A DNA stretch of 64,000 bases, taken from assembly GCF_004135585.1 (NCBI RefSeq), contig NZ_CP035501.1, positions 1,413,001 to 1,477,000 on the forward strand, given 5' to 3'. Below the pieces are notes generated by a model that was not told the DNA's origin, ran no database searches, and worked only from the letters and a program-made list of their open reading frames with translations. This stretch comes from Sphingosinicella sp. BN140058. Lineage in GTDB: Bacteria; Pseudomonadota; Alphaproteobacteria; Sphingomonadales; Sphingomonadaceae. This document shows positions 1 through 9,337 of the stretch, in pieces (position 1 is the stretch's first letter; the number at the start of each line of letters is the position of its first letter). The translations under genes were made by a program, and so were the position numbers.

Positions 1-428
1 CCTCGTTCAACCAGATCGAGGCCGACATCGAAGCCTTCATGCGCCGCCCGTGGGTGATGACCGGATCCGACGCCTCGACCGGCCATCCCCGCTCCTACGG
101 CAGCTTTGCCCGCAAATATGCGAACTATGTGGTGAAGCGGAAGACGATCTCGCTGCGCGATTTCATCTACCGCAGCGCGACCCTCACCGCCGACACGTTC
201 GGCCTCGCCGACCGCGGGCGCTTGCGGGCGGGCGCGTTCGCGGACGTCGTCCTGTTCGATCCCAAGCGCTTCGCCGCACGCGCGACCTACGAACAGCCCG
301 CCTTGCTCTCGGCGGGCGTGCGCGCCGTCTTCGTCAATGGCGTGCTCGCGGTGAACAATGGTGAAGTGACCGGTGGCGCGGCCGGCCGGCCGCTGCCCCA
401 CCGGCCGACCCCCGGGCGCTGTCCATGA
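1..428 (+). CDS. N-acyl-D-amino-acid deacylase (D-aminoacylase), C-terminal part; 5' end outside window
   Basis: Open from the left edge of the window (frame starting at base 3), so only the last ~141 residues are present. The stretch SFNQIEADIEAFM...WVMTGSDAS, then HPRSYGSF and the ending RGRLRAGAFADVVLFDP with YEQPALLSAGVRAVFVNG, is the usual end of the amidohydrolase-fold D-aminoacylases, which remove N-acyl groups from D-amino acids; the SDAS aspartate corresponds to the conserved late metal-site Asp of the superfamily. The stop overlaps the start of the next gene by 4 bp (ATGA), so the pair is probably translationally coupled and the released amino acid may be the symporter's cargo. The substrate is inferred from family only. 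Confidence 0.85.
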   Translation, partial: SFNQIEADIEAFMRRPWVMTGSDASTGHPRSYGSFARKYANYVVKRKTISLRDFIYRSATLTADTFGLADRGRLRAGAFADVVLFDPKRFAARATYEQPALLSAGVRAVFVNGVLAVNNGEVTGGAAGRPLPHRPTPGRCP

Positions 429-1711
429 CTTTGCTGAGGGCCTGGTTCGCGATCCCCTTATGGAAGCGCGTGCTCGGCGCGCTCGCGCTCGGCCTGGTCT
501 TCGCGCTGCTGTGGCCGCAGGCGACGCCGGCGGTGCAGTTCATGGGCGACCTGTTCGTCCGCGCGATCCGCATGCTGGTGGTGCCGATCGTGCTGGTGAC
601 GATCGCCTCCGGGATCACCGCCCTGGGCGATCCCAAACGGATCGGCGGCCTCGGCGCGCGCACGATCGGCCTGTTCGCGCTGACCACCGCCGTCGCGGTG
701 TCGGTCGGCATGGCCGTCGCAACCCTGGTGCGGCCGGGCGTCGGGGCGCCGCTCGGCAGCGCAACGGCAAAGGCACTCGGCACGCCACCGTCGCCCTATG
801 AGCAGTTGATCGGGATCGTCCCGACCAACATCTTCGACGCGCTCGCCAAGGGCGACATGCTGGCGATCATCTTCGTCGCGATCCTGCTCGGCGTCGGGAC
901 CTTGGTTGCCGGAGAGGCCGGCCGGCCGCTCGCGGGACTGCTCCAGTCCGCGTCGGCGGTGCTGCTCAAGATCGTCGGGATCGTCATGGAAGCGACCCCC
1001 TTCGGCGTGTTCGCGCTGATCGCGGTGGCGGTGGCGGCGAACGGCGCCAAGGTGTTCGTCAACGTCGGCTGGCTTGCCGTCGCGGTCGTGCTTGGCTCGG
1101 CGATCCAGATCGTGCTGGTGCACAGCGTCATCCTGAAGGTGCTGGCACGGGTGCCGGTCGGCCGGTTCTTCCGAAGCATCATCGATGCGATGGTGGTCGC
1201 TTTCTCCACCGCCTCGAGCTCCGCAACCTTGCCGGTCGCGATGCGCATCGCAGAGCAGAAGCTTGGAGTCGGGCGCCCGGTCTATTCGACCGTGCTGCCG
1301 CTCGGCGCCAGCATCGGCAAGGACGGGACCGCAATGTATGTCGGCCTGCTCAGCCTGTTCAGCCTGCAGGCGTTCGGCACGCCGATGACTCCGACCGTCT
1401 ATGCGCTGGTCCTGCTGACCGGGGCGCTCGCCGCCTTCGGCACCGCCCCGGTGCCCTCGGCTTCCCTGTTCATGCTCGCCGCCGTGCTCTCCGCGGTCGG
1501 AATCGCGCCCGAGCAGACGGCTCTGGTGGTCGGCTTCGTCCTGCCGTTCGACCGCCTGCTCGACATGACCCGCACGGTGCCGAGCGCCAGCGCCAACCTG
1601 ACGGTGGCGACGACCGTGGCGCGGTGGGAGGGCGAGCTCGACGAAGAGGTTCTCCGCACTCGAGTGGACACGAACATGGCGCAACCAGACACCACCCCCC
1701 GTTCGGGCTGA
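425..1711 (+). CDS. Dicarboxylate/amino acid:cation symporter (DAACS / SLC1 family)
   Basis: 428 residues, hydrophobic throughout with about eight membrane segments. The family signature is seen as STASSSATLPV in the middle (re-entrant loop HP1 region) followed by LPLGASIGKDGTAMYVG, where the Asp/Gly/Thr-rich stretch is the cation and substrate binding loop of GltP/DctA/GltPh. It should import acidic or neutral amino acids or C4-dicarboxylates with H+ or Na+. The start overlaps the D-aminoacylase stop (ATGA), suggesting uptake linked to D-amino-acid metabolism. Its last codons (PRSG) and its TGA stop lie inside the left arm of a palindromic repeat, so the C-terminus may have been altered by repeat insertion. 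Exact substrate cannot be read. Confidence 0.9.
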   Translation: MTLLRAWFAIPLWKRVLGALALGLVFALLWPQATPAVQFMGDLFVRAIRMLVVPIVLVTIASGITALGDPKRIGGLGARTIGLFALTTAVAVSVGMAVATLVRPGVGAPLGSATAKALGTPPSPYEQLIGIVPTNIFDALAKGDMLAIIFVAILLGVGTLVAGEAGRPLAGLLQSASAVLLKIVGIVMEATPFGVFALIAVAVAANGAKVFVNVGWLAVAVVLGSAIQIVLVHSVILKVLARVPVGRFFRSIIDAMVVAFSTASSSATLPVAMRIAEQKLGVGRPVYSTVLPLGASIGKDGTAMYVGLLSLFSLQAFGTPMTPTVYALVLLTGALAAFGTAPVPSASLFMLAAVLSAVGIAPEQTALVVGFVLPFDRLLDMTRTVPSASANLTVATTVARWEGELDEEVLRTRVDTNMAQPDTTPRSG

Positions 1712-1784
1712 GCCTGTCGAAGCCCTTCCTTTCCCTTCGGCGCGAGCAAGAAGAACGGAGCTTCGACAAGCTCAGCTCGAACGG
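1699..1784. repeat. Sphingomonad-type palindromic intergenic repeat, copy 1
   Basis: Left arm at about 1700-1723 (CCGTTCGGGCTGAGCCTGTC..) and right arm at about 1760-1784 (..CAAGCTCAGCTCGAACGG) are imperfect inverted repeats around a ~35-nt centre. The same sequence recurs at 3364-3458. The right arm of this copy has more mismatches (CAAGCTCAGCTCG) than that of copy 2. The stop codon of the upstream symporter (1709-1711) is supplied by this element. Probably a non-autonomous palindromic element; it could also act as a bidirectional transcript-end structure. Confidence 0.85.
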
Positions 1785-1886
1785 AGCGAGAGTGGCGTGG
1801 GCCCGATGCGCATTCGTTATGATCGGGCCAAACCTGCGCATGGCCGAAACGCTTGCCCCGCAGCGCGTTCGCCCTACGGTTCGGGC

Positions 1887-3341
1887 ATGCAACGATCCCG
1901 CCGTCCTGCGCCGCTCGCGCTCCTGTTCCTATTCCTCGCCGCCCCTGCCCTCGCCAAAGAGCCACTCCAGCAGCGCGTCGAAGCCAAGCTCGCCGAGGCT
2001 GGGCCGGGCCCCAGGTTCGGCCTGGTCGTGGCCGATGCGGACGGGCGGGAGCTGATCGCGATCAATCCGGACCAGCGTTTCATTCCGGCCTCCAACACCA
2101 AGATCTTCACCACGGCCGCGGCGTTCGCCATCCTCAAGGATCTCGACCAGCCCGACCAGAGCGGCGGCGCCTCGGTGCGGCTGGAGGGCAAGGACGTGCC
2201 CGATGTCGTGCTGCGCGGCCACGGCGATGCCCGTCTGTCGAGCGCGCCGGACTGCGTCTCCGACTGCCTTGCCACGCTTGCCGATGCCGTGGCGGCGAGG
2301 ACGAAGCGTGTCCGCGACGTGGTCGGCGACGACAGCCTGTTCCCGGACGAACGCTGGAGCCCCGGCATGAGCTGGAACAACATCGTTTCGCGCTACGGCA
2401 CCGGCATTTCGGCGCTGACGCTCGACGACAACGAGTTGGCGATCCGCGTCGTTGCGACGAGCCCCGGCGCGCCGCCCAAGATCGAGCTCCTGCCTTATTA
2501 CGACATCGACAATCGCGCGGTGACCGTCGCCTCCGGCGAAACGGCCCTCAGCGCCGAGCGGATGCCGAACAGCCGCCTGCTCCGCCTTTCCGGCACGATC
2601 GCCGCCGGAGCCGAGCCCGAAATCGTCCGGGTGGGGATCGACGATCCCGCCCATTTCGCGGCGTGGCGGTTCAAGGCCCTGCTCGAGGCGCGCGGGGTAA
2701 GGGTCACCGGCAAGGTCGACGTCCGCCACCGCCCGCTCGGCCCCGGCGACGACCCCAAGCGACGCGGAGCGGCGCCGATCGCTCGCCCGGCCGAGCCGGA
2801 GGCACTCGCCCGCCTGACGCCGCCGCCTGTCACCGAAGACCTCGTCCTCATCAACAAGGTCAGCCAGAATCTTCATGCCGAGTTGATGCTGCGCCGGGTG
2901 GCGCTGGTGAACGGTACCGGATCGATCGCCGACGGCGTCGCTGCCCTGCAGGCGATGCTGGAGCGGGCCGGTGTGCCCCGGACCGGCTGGGACTTTTCGG
3001 ATGGATCGGGCATGTCGACCTACAACCGGGTGGCGCCGCGCACGACGATCCGCCTGCTGCGCTGGATCGCTGCGCAGCCTTGGGGGACGCAATGGCGCCA
3101 GACGCTGCCGGTCGGCGGCGTCGACGGCACGCTCGGCCGCCGCTTCCGCGGCACGCCGCTCCAGGGCAAGGTCTTCGCCAAGACCGGCACGATCAACGCG
3201 ACCAATGCGCTGTCCGGCTATCTGACCGCCAGGAGCGGCCGCACCCTCACCTTCTCGGCTTACGCGAACGATGTGCCCGAGGACGTTGCCGCGACCAGGC
3301 TGATCGACGCGGCCTTGGTGCTGGTTGCAGAGGAGAATTGA
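1887..3341 (+). CDS. dacB: D-alanyl-D-alanine carboxypeptidase/endopeptidase, PBP4 type
   Basis: 484 residues from the ATG at 1887; the open frame extends upstream to 1797, but this ATG is followed directly by a signal peptide (RRPAPLALLFLFLAAPALA). Active-site motifs of S13 penicillin-binding proteins are complete: S69-N-T-K72 (SxxK), S326-Q-N328 (SxN) and K432-T-G (KTG). The family removes terminal D-Ala from, and cleaves cross-links in, peptidoglycan in the periplasm. The gene stands alone between two copies of the same palindromic repeat. Neighbouring genes for D-aminoacylase, AmpG-like permease and a beta-lactamase-fold hydrolase fit a cell-wall turnover theme. Confidence 0.92.
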   Translation: MQRSRRPAPLALLFLFLAAPALAKEPLQQRVEAKLAEAGPGPRFGLVVADADGRELIAINPDQRFIPASNTKIFTTAAAFAILKDLDQPDQSGGASVRLEGKDVPDVVLRGHGDARLSSAPDCVSDCLATLADAVAARTKRVRDVVGDDSLFPDERWSPGMSWNNIVSRYGTGISALTLDDNELAIRVVATSPGAPPKIELLPYYDIDNRAVTVASGETALSAERMPNSRLLRLSGTIAAGAEPEIVRVGIDDPAHFAAWRFKALLEARGVRVTGKVDVRHRPLGPGDDPKRRGAAPIARPAEPEALARLTPPPVTEDLVLINKVSQNLHAELMLRRVALVNGTGSIADGVAALQAMLERAGVPRTGWDFSDGSGMSTYNRVAPRTTIRLLRWIAAQPWGTQWRQTLPVGGVDGTLGRRFRGTPLQGKVFAKTGTINATNALSGYLTARSGRTLTFSAYANDVPEDVAATRLIDAALVLVAEEN

Positions 3342-3363
3342 GCTTCATATGCCGCCGCAACAG

Positions 3364-3458
3364 CCGTTCGGGCTGAGCCTGTCGAAGCCCCTTCCTTCCC
3401 CTTCGAGACATTGATCGGAAAGGGAAAAAGAGGGCTTCGACGGGCTCAGCCCGAACGG
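3364..3458. repeat. Sphingomonad-type palindromic intergenic repeat, copy 2
   Basis: Left arm 3364-3390 begins CCGTTCGGGCTGAGCC and right arm 3432-3458 ends GGCTCAGCCCGAACGG; the 27-nt arms pair with a single mismatch around a ~41-nt purine-rich centre. It lies between the convergent dacB and serine hydrolase genes, where it could also terminate both transcripts. It is nearly identical in its left arm to the repeat at 1699-1784, so the two copies bracket dacB. Confidence 0.9.
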
Positions 3459-3468
3459 AATCTCGGGA

Positions 3469-4470
3469 TTATCGGCCGAACGCAGCGATCACCGCGTCCC
3501 CTGTCTGCCTGCGCAGTTCCAGGATCCCGGTCTCGCGATGTCGGGTCGGATGCACGCGGTTGGTGAGCAGGGTCCAGGCGAGACCGCGGTCGAAGTCGAT
3601 CCAGAGGCCGGTGCCGGTGAAGCCGGTATGGCCGATCGTTTCCGCCGAGCACGCATCGCCGCCGTGCCAGCCGGCGAAGCGACGTTCCCAGCCGCAGGTG
3701 CGCTCGGCACGAACGGAGGTTCGGATGGCGGCGAGCAGGGCCGGGCTTGCGCCGGTGCCGTTGAGCAGCCCGCCGGCATAATCGAGCACGCCGGCGACGG
3801 TGCCGAACAGACCGGCATGGCCGGGCGCGCCGCCCAGCGCCCAGGCATTTTCGTCATGCACCTCACCCTTCATCACGCGCCCGCGCCAGGGACACGCCTC
3901 GGTCGCCACCGCGGGGCCGGGCGGCGGTCCGTAGGCCAGCCCGGGGCCGAGCGGCCAATCGGAGAGCGGACGGCCGGTCAGCCGCTCGACCGCGATGCCG
4001 AGCAGGATGAAGTTGATGTCCGAATAGACCGGCGGCCCGTGGCGCCATTCGCGCTGCAGCACGAAGGCACGAAGACGGGCAGGATCGTCGCCATAGGTGT
4101 AGATCGGCTCCACCGCCGGCAGGTAGGTGTCGTGGGCGAGGCAATCGCGGAAGGTCAGCCGGCGCTCCGCGGCGCCGGTCACGTCATATTGCCGAAGATC
4201 GGGAATGGCGTCGGTGAGCGGCCGATCGAGATCGAGCCGGCCCTGCTCGGCAAGCGTGAGGATCATCGTCGTGGTGGCGATCACCTTCGACACCGAAGCC
4301 AGATCGAACCAATGGTCTTCGGTCAGCGACTCCGGCTCAGGCACCAGCGCGGCCATGCCGGCACAGCGGATCGCGCGCCGACCGTCGGCCGTGACGATGC
4401 CGAGGGTTGCGCCGGGAATGCGGCCGGATTCCACCGCTGCCAGCGCCGGCGCGAATGCGCGCGAGATCAT
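3469..4470 (-). CDS. Serine hydrolase of the beta-lactamase / class C PBP fold (S12-like)
   Basis: 333 residues, no signal peptide seen. Motifs of the family are S59-V-S-K62 (nucleophile and base), Y149-S-D151 (YSN equivalent, with Asp in place of Asn) and H281-T-G (KTG equivalent), with GGAPGHAGLFGTV before it as in YbbE/EstB-like enzymes. Members include DD-peptidases, esterases and amidases; cytoplasmic location is suggested by the missing signal. Its ATG overlaps the TGA of the AmpG-like gene (ATGA), so the two are coupled; a role in breaking down imported muropeptides is a reasonable inference, not shown. Confidence 0.85.
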   Translation of the reverse strand: MISRAFAPALAAVESGRIPGATLGIVTADGRRAIRCAGMAALVPEPESLTEDHWFDLASVSKVIATTTMILTLAEQGRLDLDRPLTDAIPDLRQYDVTGAAERRLTFRDCLAHDTYLPAVEPIYTYGDDPARLRAFVLQREWRHGPPVYSDINFILLGIAVERLTGRPLSDWPLGPGLAYGPPPGPAVATEACPWRGRVMKGEVHDENAWALGGAPGHAGLFGTVAGVLDYAGGLLNGTGASPALLAAIRTSVRAERTCGWERRFAGWHGGDACSAETIGHTGFTGTGLWIDFDRGLAWTLLTNRVHPTRHRETGILELRRQTGDAVIAAFGR

Positions 4471-5987
4471 GGCGCGGCTTCATCGCTCGGACGCGGTCTC
4501 GCGCGGGCGATCACCGGAAGGAACAGCAAGGCGGCGAGGCTCAGCACGCCGGAGAGAAGGAAGAAGATGTCGAAGCCGCGATAGCCTGCCTGATCGAAGC
4601 GCTCGACGATCGATCCGCCAGCGCCGGAGAGCAAGCGGGGAAGCAGGAAGGCGAAGCCGGACAGGAAGGCATATTGAGCACCGGGATAGCGCGGGTTCAC
4701 CAGCAGCGACAAATAGACGACGAAAACGGTCCCGGCCATGCCGTTGCCGAACTGGTCGGCGGCGGTCGCAACGTAGAGCAGGCCCTCGCTGACCGGCTGG
4801 TGGGCGAGCCAGACGAAGCCGAAATTGCCGAGCGCGGCGAAGGCGGCACCGATCGGCAGCGCGCGCGCCTGCGGCCAACGCGCCGCCATCCACCCGCCGA
4901 GACCGACTCCGGCGATACTGGCGATCAGCGCGACATAGCTGTCCGCCCGGCCGATCTCGGTCAGCGAATAACCGAGCTGCTTGATCATCGGCTTCGACAG
5001 GTTGAGCGCGAGCACGTCGCCCATGCGATAGATGGAGACGAAGGCGAGCAGAGCAAGGGCCATCGTTCCGTAGCGCCAGAAGAAATCGACATAGGGGCCG
5101 ATAGCTGCCGAGCGCCGTGCGCGTGACGTCGGCGGCAGCGTGCGGATCTTGGGCAGGGCGGCGGCCATGATCAGGAACGGCAGCATGCACGCTGCAAGCA
5201 CATAAGGAGTGACGTTGCTTTTCGCGCCGATGCCGAGCCCGGAGGCCGCGCCAAGCAGCAGCCAGCCGATCGCGGCGGTCACGGCGACGGCGGCTAGCAG
5301 GATGATGAGGCTAACGACGAGACCGGCGACCAGGGCAATGCTCCGCCGTCCGTCCCGTCCGGGCTCGCGCGGCAGGGCGACCAGCAACGGAAAGGCCGCG
5401 AACGCGGCGGCGGCGATGCCGAGATAGGCGGCGGTCCAGCCCCAGCCAGGTTGATCCGCGATCAGCAAGGCGCCGCTGCCGGCCGCGACCATGGCGGTGC
5501 GGTAGCCCCACAGATTGGCCGCGGCGATCGGCCCCTGCTCCTCGGCGTTCGGCGCCAGTTCGATTCGCCAGGCGTCCGCCGCAACTTCGAGGGTGGTGGT
5601 CCAGAAGGCGAGCAGGACGGCGAACAAGGCGGTGATGGGGAGGCTGTCGTCCGAGGCCGTGAGCCCCATTGTCGCCATCGAGGCAAAGATGCCGAGCTGG
5701 GACAGCATGATCCAGCCGCGTCTCTTGCCCCAGAAGCGGCTGAAGCCCGGCACGTCGTAGCGATCGAGCAAAGGTGCCCAGAGGAATTTGAAGGTGGGCA
5801 GCAACTGCACCCAAGCGAAGAAGCCGATCACGACCAGCCCGACGCCGTGCGCCTGCAGGCGCAGCGAGAGGATGGTCGAGAACATGTAGAAAGGCAGGCC
5901 GGCCGAGAAGCCGAGCAGCAGATAGAGCGCCTGCCGACCAAGGCCAGGCCGGACGGCCGGCGGCGCGGCCACACCGGCGTCAGTCAC
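4467..5987 (-). CDS. ampG: AmpG-like muropeptide MFS permease
   Basis: 506 residues with 12 or more hydrophobic segments. The N-terminal GFSAGLPFYMFSTILSLRL, then WVQLLPTFKFLWAPLLDRYDVP and WGKRRGWIML, match the AmpG branch of the major facilitator superfamily, which imports anhydro-muropeptides into the cytoplasm for recycling. The length is close to that of E. coli AmpG (491). It is first in a two-gene unit with the serine hydrolase downstream (4-bp overlap). A strong hairpin at 6065-6094 separates it from the upstream TonB receptor gene, so it probably has its own promoter in 5988-6064. Other MFS cargo is possible. Confidence 0.85.
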   Translation of the reverse strand: MTDAGVAAPPAVRPGLGRQALYLLLGFSAGLPFYMFSTILSLRLQAHGVGLVVIGFFAWVQLLPTFKFLWAPLLDRYDVPGFSRFWGKRRGWIMLSQLGIFASMATMGLTASDDSLPITALFAVLLAFWTTTLEVAADAWRIELAPNAEEQGPIAAANLWGYRTAMVAAGSGALLIADQPGWGWTAAYLGIAAAAFAAFPLLVALPREPGRDGRRSIALVAGLVVSLIILLAAVAVTAAIGWLLLGAASGLGIGAKSNVTPYVLAACMLPFLIMAAALPKIRTLPPTSRARRSAAIGPYVDFFWRYGTMALALLAFVSIYRMGDVLALNLSKPMIKQLGYSLTEIGRADSYVALIASIAGVGLGGWMAARWPQARALPIGAAFAALGNFGFVWLAHQPVSEGLLYVATAADQFGNGMAGTVFVVYLSLLVNPRYPGAQYAFLSGFAFLLPRLLSGAGGSIVERFDQAGYRGFDIFFLLSGVLSLAALLFLPVIARARPRPSDEAAP

Positions 5988-6064
5988 GATCGCCTGCCTT
6001 CATCTGCTCACCTTCCGGCCCTCGGCAGCCGCCCGTATGCGGGAAGCCGCACGTCTGCACGCAA

Positions 6065-6094
6065 CTGCCTTCGGCTCGACCAAGCCGAAGGCAG
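6065..6094 (-). terminator. Hairpin downstream of the TonB receptor gene, likely terminator
   Basis: Perfect 12-bp stem (CTGCCTTCGGCT at 6065-6076 with AGCCGAAGGCAG at 6083-6094) and a 6-nt loop, seven bases beyond the receptor stop on the minus strand. The T-run after it is poor (TTGCGTGC), so termination strength is uncertain. Confidence 0.7.
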
Positions 6095-6101
6095 CACGGC
6101 C

Positions 6102-9100
6102 CTAGCGAAAGCGAAGCCGAATGCCGGCCCGGAAAGCGCGGCCGAGCAGATCGCTGTAGGTGCTGTTCGCCGCCAAACCCGTTTCCGGAAGCAGGATCGG
6201 GTCCGCATCGAGCAAATTGGTGATGTTGACGAAGAATTCTCCGTTACCCCGCCCGAGCGCGTCGAACTTGGCGGTGAAATTCAGATCTACGTAGAAAGCG
6301 CCCTTGATGTCGATGTCGTCATACGTCGGGAATTGCGTGGTCGAGACCGGGCAATCCGTCTGACACTCGATGACGCCTGCCAGATATTTGCCGGCACTGA
6401 CGCCGCGCGCCACGCCGGTTATCGCATAGCGATCCGTATCGTAGGTTGCGCTGAACCGGTAGATCCACTTCGGCGTGCTATACTGACCGCCATTGAAGCC
6501 GACCGTATCGAGCGGAATGAAGCCTGGAACGCCGGTGTCCGTGATGTTGTCGATATAACGCGTGGCGACGCCCCGAAGAGTGACGTTGCCGTTGGCGCCC
6601 GCGAAGAGGCTATCCAGCGGCTGCCGGTAAGAGGCTTCGAAATCGACGCCTCGGACGAGCTTGCTGGCGAAATTGAACGGCTGATTGCGCAGCAGGATGC
6701 GGGACGCATTGTTCGGATCCTGGACGATCGCATCGCAATATTCCTGCACGCCCTCGAAGCATCGGTCGACGATGTTCTGGGCAGTGAGGAAGTCGATAAC
6801 GTCCTCCATTTCGATCCGGAAGTAATCGACCGAAGCGCTGAAGCCCGGCAGGAAGCGGGGCGACACCACAGCGCCGACATTCCAGCTATCCGCCTTTTCG
6901 GGCCGCAGATTGGGATTGCCGGTCGCGGTTGCCGAATAAGAGATGCTCGAGCCATAGGTATTGCCGAGCGGACCCGATCCGGGGAAGAACGGGTTGCGCA
7001 CCGCATCGGTGTTCGAGGAGCCCGCCTGGAACAACTCGTTCAGATTTGGCGCGCGAATGTCGTGCGAGCGGGTCACGCGGAGCCGGATGTCCGGGATTGG
7101 CTGCCAGGTAGCACCGGCCCGCCAGGTGGTGACATAGCCGGAGCTCGAATAATCGGTTGCCCGAACCGCGCCGTTGAATTCGAGGCCGAGCCCAAGCGGC
7201 ACCACGGTCTCGAAATAGGCTTCCTTGACATTGTACTTGCCATTCGTCGGCAGGTAATTGCCGACTGACCAGGCGTTTAGAGTGGTCACCCCTCCGGCCG
7301 GGTTCGGCGTGATCGTCGGCTGGAACTCGGCCGGGACGAATCCCCTGATCTTCTCCTCGCGATATTCGCCGCCGACGGCGACGCTGACGTCCCCGGCCCA
7401 GGTCGCGAAGGGCGTGAACGAGAAGTTCGCACCGGTGACGATCTGCTCGACCACCTCGTCCCGATAGGGATCGCCAAGGATGTAATCGATCGCGGCCGGA
7501 TTGGCGACGCCGATGCCGAGTCGGTTGAGCGGTACGCAATTGGGATCGTTGTTGTTCGGATTGGCGTCGGCATTGATCCGGCAGACGATCGGGCTGGACG
7601 TGTTCCCGGGCACCGAGAATACCGCGTCGACAGCCTGCGCGGTCCGTTGCGTGTGCATGATGTTGCGAAGCTGCTCGCGCAGATCGGCACGACCATATTG
7701 ACCATATACGTCCCAACGCGCCGCTTTCCCGAGCAGCTCGAATTCGCCTTCCGCTCCGATCACGTAACGCTGCACTTCGCGAACGTTGTTCGCGGCACGA
7801 AACGGCAGATCGGCCGCGGTCGTACCGATCGTGACCGCAGTGATCCCGGCAAGACGCTGCGCGCCAAGCGCCTGGATCAGGAAGGCGTTGTCGCCAGCGA
7901 GCGTGCTCGATCCCGCGGAACCGGCGCCCACGTTGGCAAGGCTCGGAGCGCTTGTCGTCGAAGCCAGGTTCGGCCCCGCATTGAACAGGACTTCCTGCCA
8001 ATTGTACGAGGCCTCCGCGAACAGGGTCACCCCGTCTGCGACGTCGAAGCTGATCCGGCCGAACAGGCTGCGGCGATCATCCTCAGCGTCGAGACCGATC
8101 CGGCGACCCGAATCGTTGACCTGCCAATCACCGCCCTGCGTGAGGGTCGGCGGCGCCGAACCCGTGGGTGATGGAAAGGTAAGATCGCCATATCGGAACT
8201 GGTTCACCGAGCCGCCGGGCCCGAAATAGATTCCGCGCAGCCGGTTCGCAGTCCCGCCGGCCGAATTGAGAATGATGCTGCCGGGAGTGGAATTGGTGGG
8301 TCCCACCTGGCGACGAATCAGGAATTGCGGGACGCTGCTGTTGGTGGTGGCGTTGTAGGCGGGATTCTGGATGCGCACGTAACCGGTCGCGTTCCAGTCC
8401 CGGTCGACTTCGAAGATGCCGTCGCGGTGGGCGATTTCGCCGCTCAGAATGACGTGCCCGCGGCCACCGGCGAAGGACTTGCCCGCGGCAAGGCCGGCCG
8501 AATAGTTGAAGCCATCGCCATAGGTGGTGATGCCACCATCGGCCTGCAGCTTCAGTCCCTCGAACTTCTTGTCGAGGATGAAGTTGACGACGCCGCCGAC
8601 AGCGTCCGAGCCGTAGGTCGCGGATGCACCGCCAGTGACCACTTCGACCCGATCGACCAGCAATTGCGGGATGGTGTTGACGTCGACCAGCCCGGTGATC
8701 GTCGAGGCGACCGAGCGACGCCCGTCGAGCAGTACGAGGGTGCGGACCTCGCCGAGGTTGCGCAGGTTCAGCGCGTTAATGCCCGCTTGGCCGCTGCTGA
8801 GATTGAGGCGCGAGTTGGACGGCCGCGTCGAACCGGCGAGCGACGGCAGCTGGTTGACGAAATCGGCGATGTTGTTGGTGGGCGAGCTGTTCTCAATATC
8901 GTCGCGGGTGAGCACGGTCAGGGGCGTCGGCGCCTGGTAGCCGTCCCGGGCAACGCGCGTGCCGGTGATGATGATATTCTCGTCGCTTCGCGCAGCCGTG
9001 GTCACAGACTCATCTTGCTGAGCGCTGCCTTCGACGGCGGTGGTGCCTTCGGCATCCGGTTGCGCCTCCTGGGCCGAAGCTGCGCTTGCCATGGTCAGCG

Positions 9101-9164
9101 CGGCCAAACCGGAAAGGGCGAGGAAGGAAGCTTTGCGGCGTCCAGCTGTCGATCGAATGGTCAT
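6102..9164 (-). CDS. TonB-dependent outer-membrane receptor
   Basis: 1020 residues. Signal peptide ends near ASAASAQEA; an acidic/Gln linker follows, then the plug domain starting ENIIITGTRVARDGYQAPTPLTVLT with RNLGEVRTLVLLDGRR and DRVEVVTGGASATYGSDAVGGVVNF, all hallmark TonB plug segments. The barrel ends in an aromatic terminus (FRAGIRLRFR). It takes up a substrate too large for porins using ExbBD-TonB energy. Sphingomonads carry many such receptors and the cargo cannot be read; lying beside AmpG and a penicillin-acylase-type enzyme, a peptide or acylated amine is possible. Start ATG at 9164 has GGGGGAC as ribosome site. Confidence 0.93.
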   Translation of the reverse strand: MTIRSTAGRRKASFLALSGLAALTMASAASAQEAQPDAEGTTAVEGSAQQDESVTTAARSDENIIITGTRVARDGYQAPTPLTVLTRDDIENSSPTNNIADFVNQLPSLAGSTRPSNSRLNLSSGQAGINALNLRNLGEVRTLVLLDGRRSVASTITGLVDVNTIPQLLVDRVEVVTGGASATYGSDAVGGVVNFILDKKFEGLKLQADGGITTYGDGFNYSAGLAAGKSFAGGRGHVILSGEIAHRDGIFEVDRDWNATGYVRIQNPAYNATTNSSVPQFLIRRQVGPTNSTPGSIILNSAGGTANRLRGIYFGPGGSVNQFRYGDLTFPSPTGSAPPTLTQGGDWQVNDSGRRIGLDAEDDRRSLFGRISFDVADGVTLFAEASYNWQEVLFNAGPNLASTTSAPSLANVGAGSAGSSTLAGDNAFLIQALGAQRLAGITAVTIGTTAADLPFRAANNVREVQRYVIGAEGEFELLGKAARWDVYGQYGRADLREQLRNIMHTQRTAQAVDAVFSVPGNTSSPIVCRINADANPNNNDPNCVPLNRLGIGVANPAAIDYILGDPYRDEVVEQIVTGANFSFTPFATWAGDVSVAVGGEYREEKIRGFVPAEFQPTITPNPAGGVTTLNAWSVGNYLPTNGKYNVKEAYFETVVPLGLGLEFNGAVRATDYSSSGYVTTWRAGATWQPIPDIRLRVTRSHDIRAPNLNELFQAGSSNTDAVRNPFFPGSGPLGNTYGSSISYSATATGNPNLRPEKADSWNVGAVVSPRFLPGFSASVDYFRIEMEDVIDFLTAQNIVDRCFEGVQEYCDAIVQDPNNASRILLRNQPFNFASKLVRGVDFEASYRQPLDSLFAGANGNVTLRGVATRYIDNITDTGVPGFIPLDTVGFNGGQYSTPKWIYRFSATYDTDRYAITGVARGVSAGKYLAGVIECQTDCPVSTTQFPTYDDIDIKGAFYVDLNFTAKFDALGRGNGEFFVNITNLLDADPILLPETGLAANSTYSDLLGRAFRAGIRLRFR

Positions 9165-9337
9165 ATGTCCCCCTTGGGTGCCGTGGATTCCCTGGATCGG
9201 GAAGCCTGCCGTCCATCGGCTTCTTCCCCCTTCGGCCGGCCTCTTGCGTGCCCATGTCCTGAAAGTGGAATCCGGGGAAGGTGCAGGCCAGTGCCGAGCA
9301 GCGTCAATCCCCTTCGGCTTCCAATCCTTTGCTGGGC

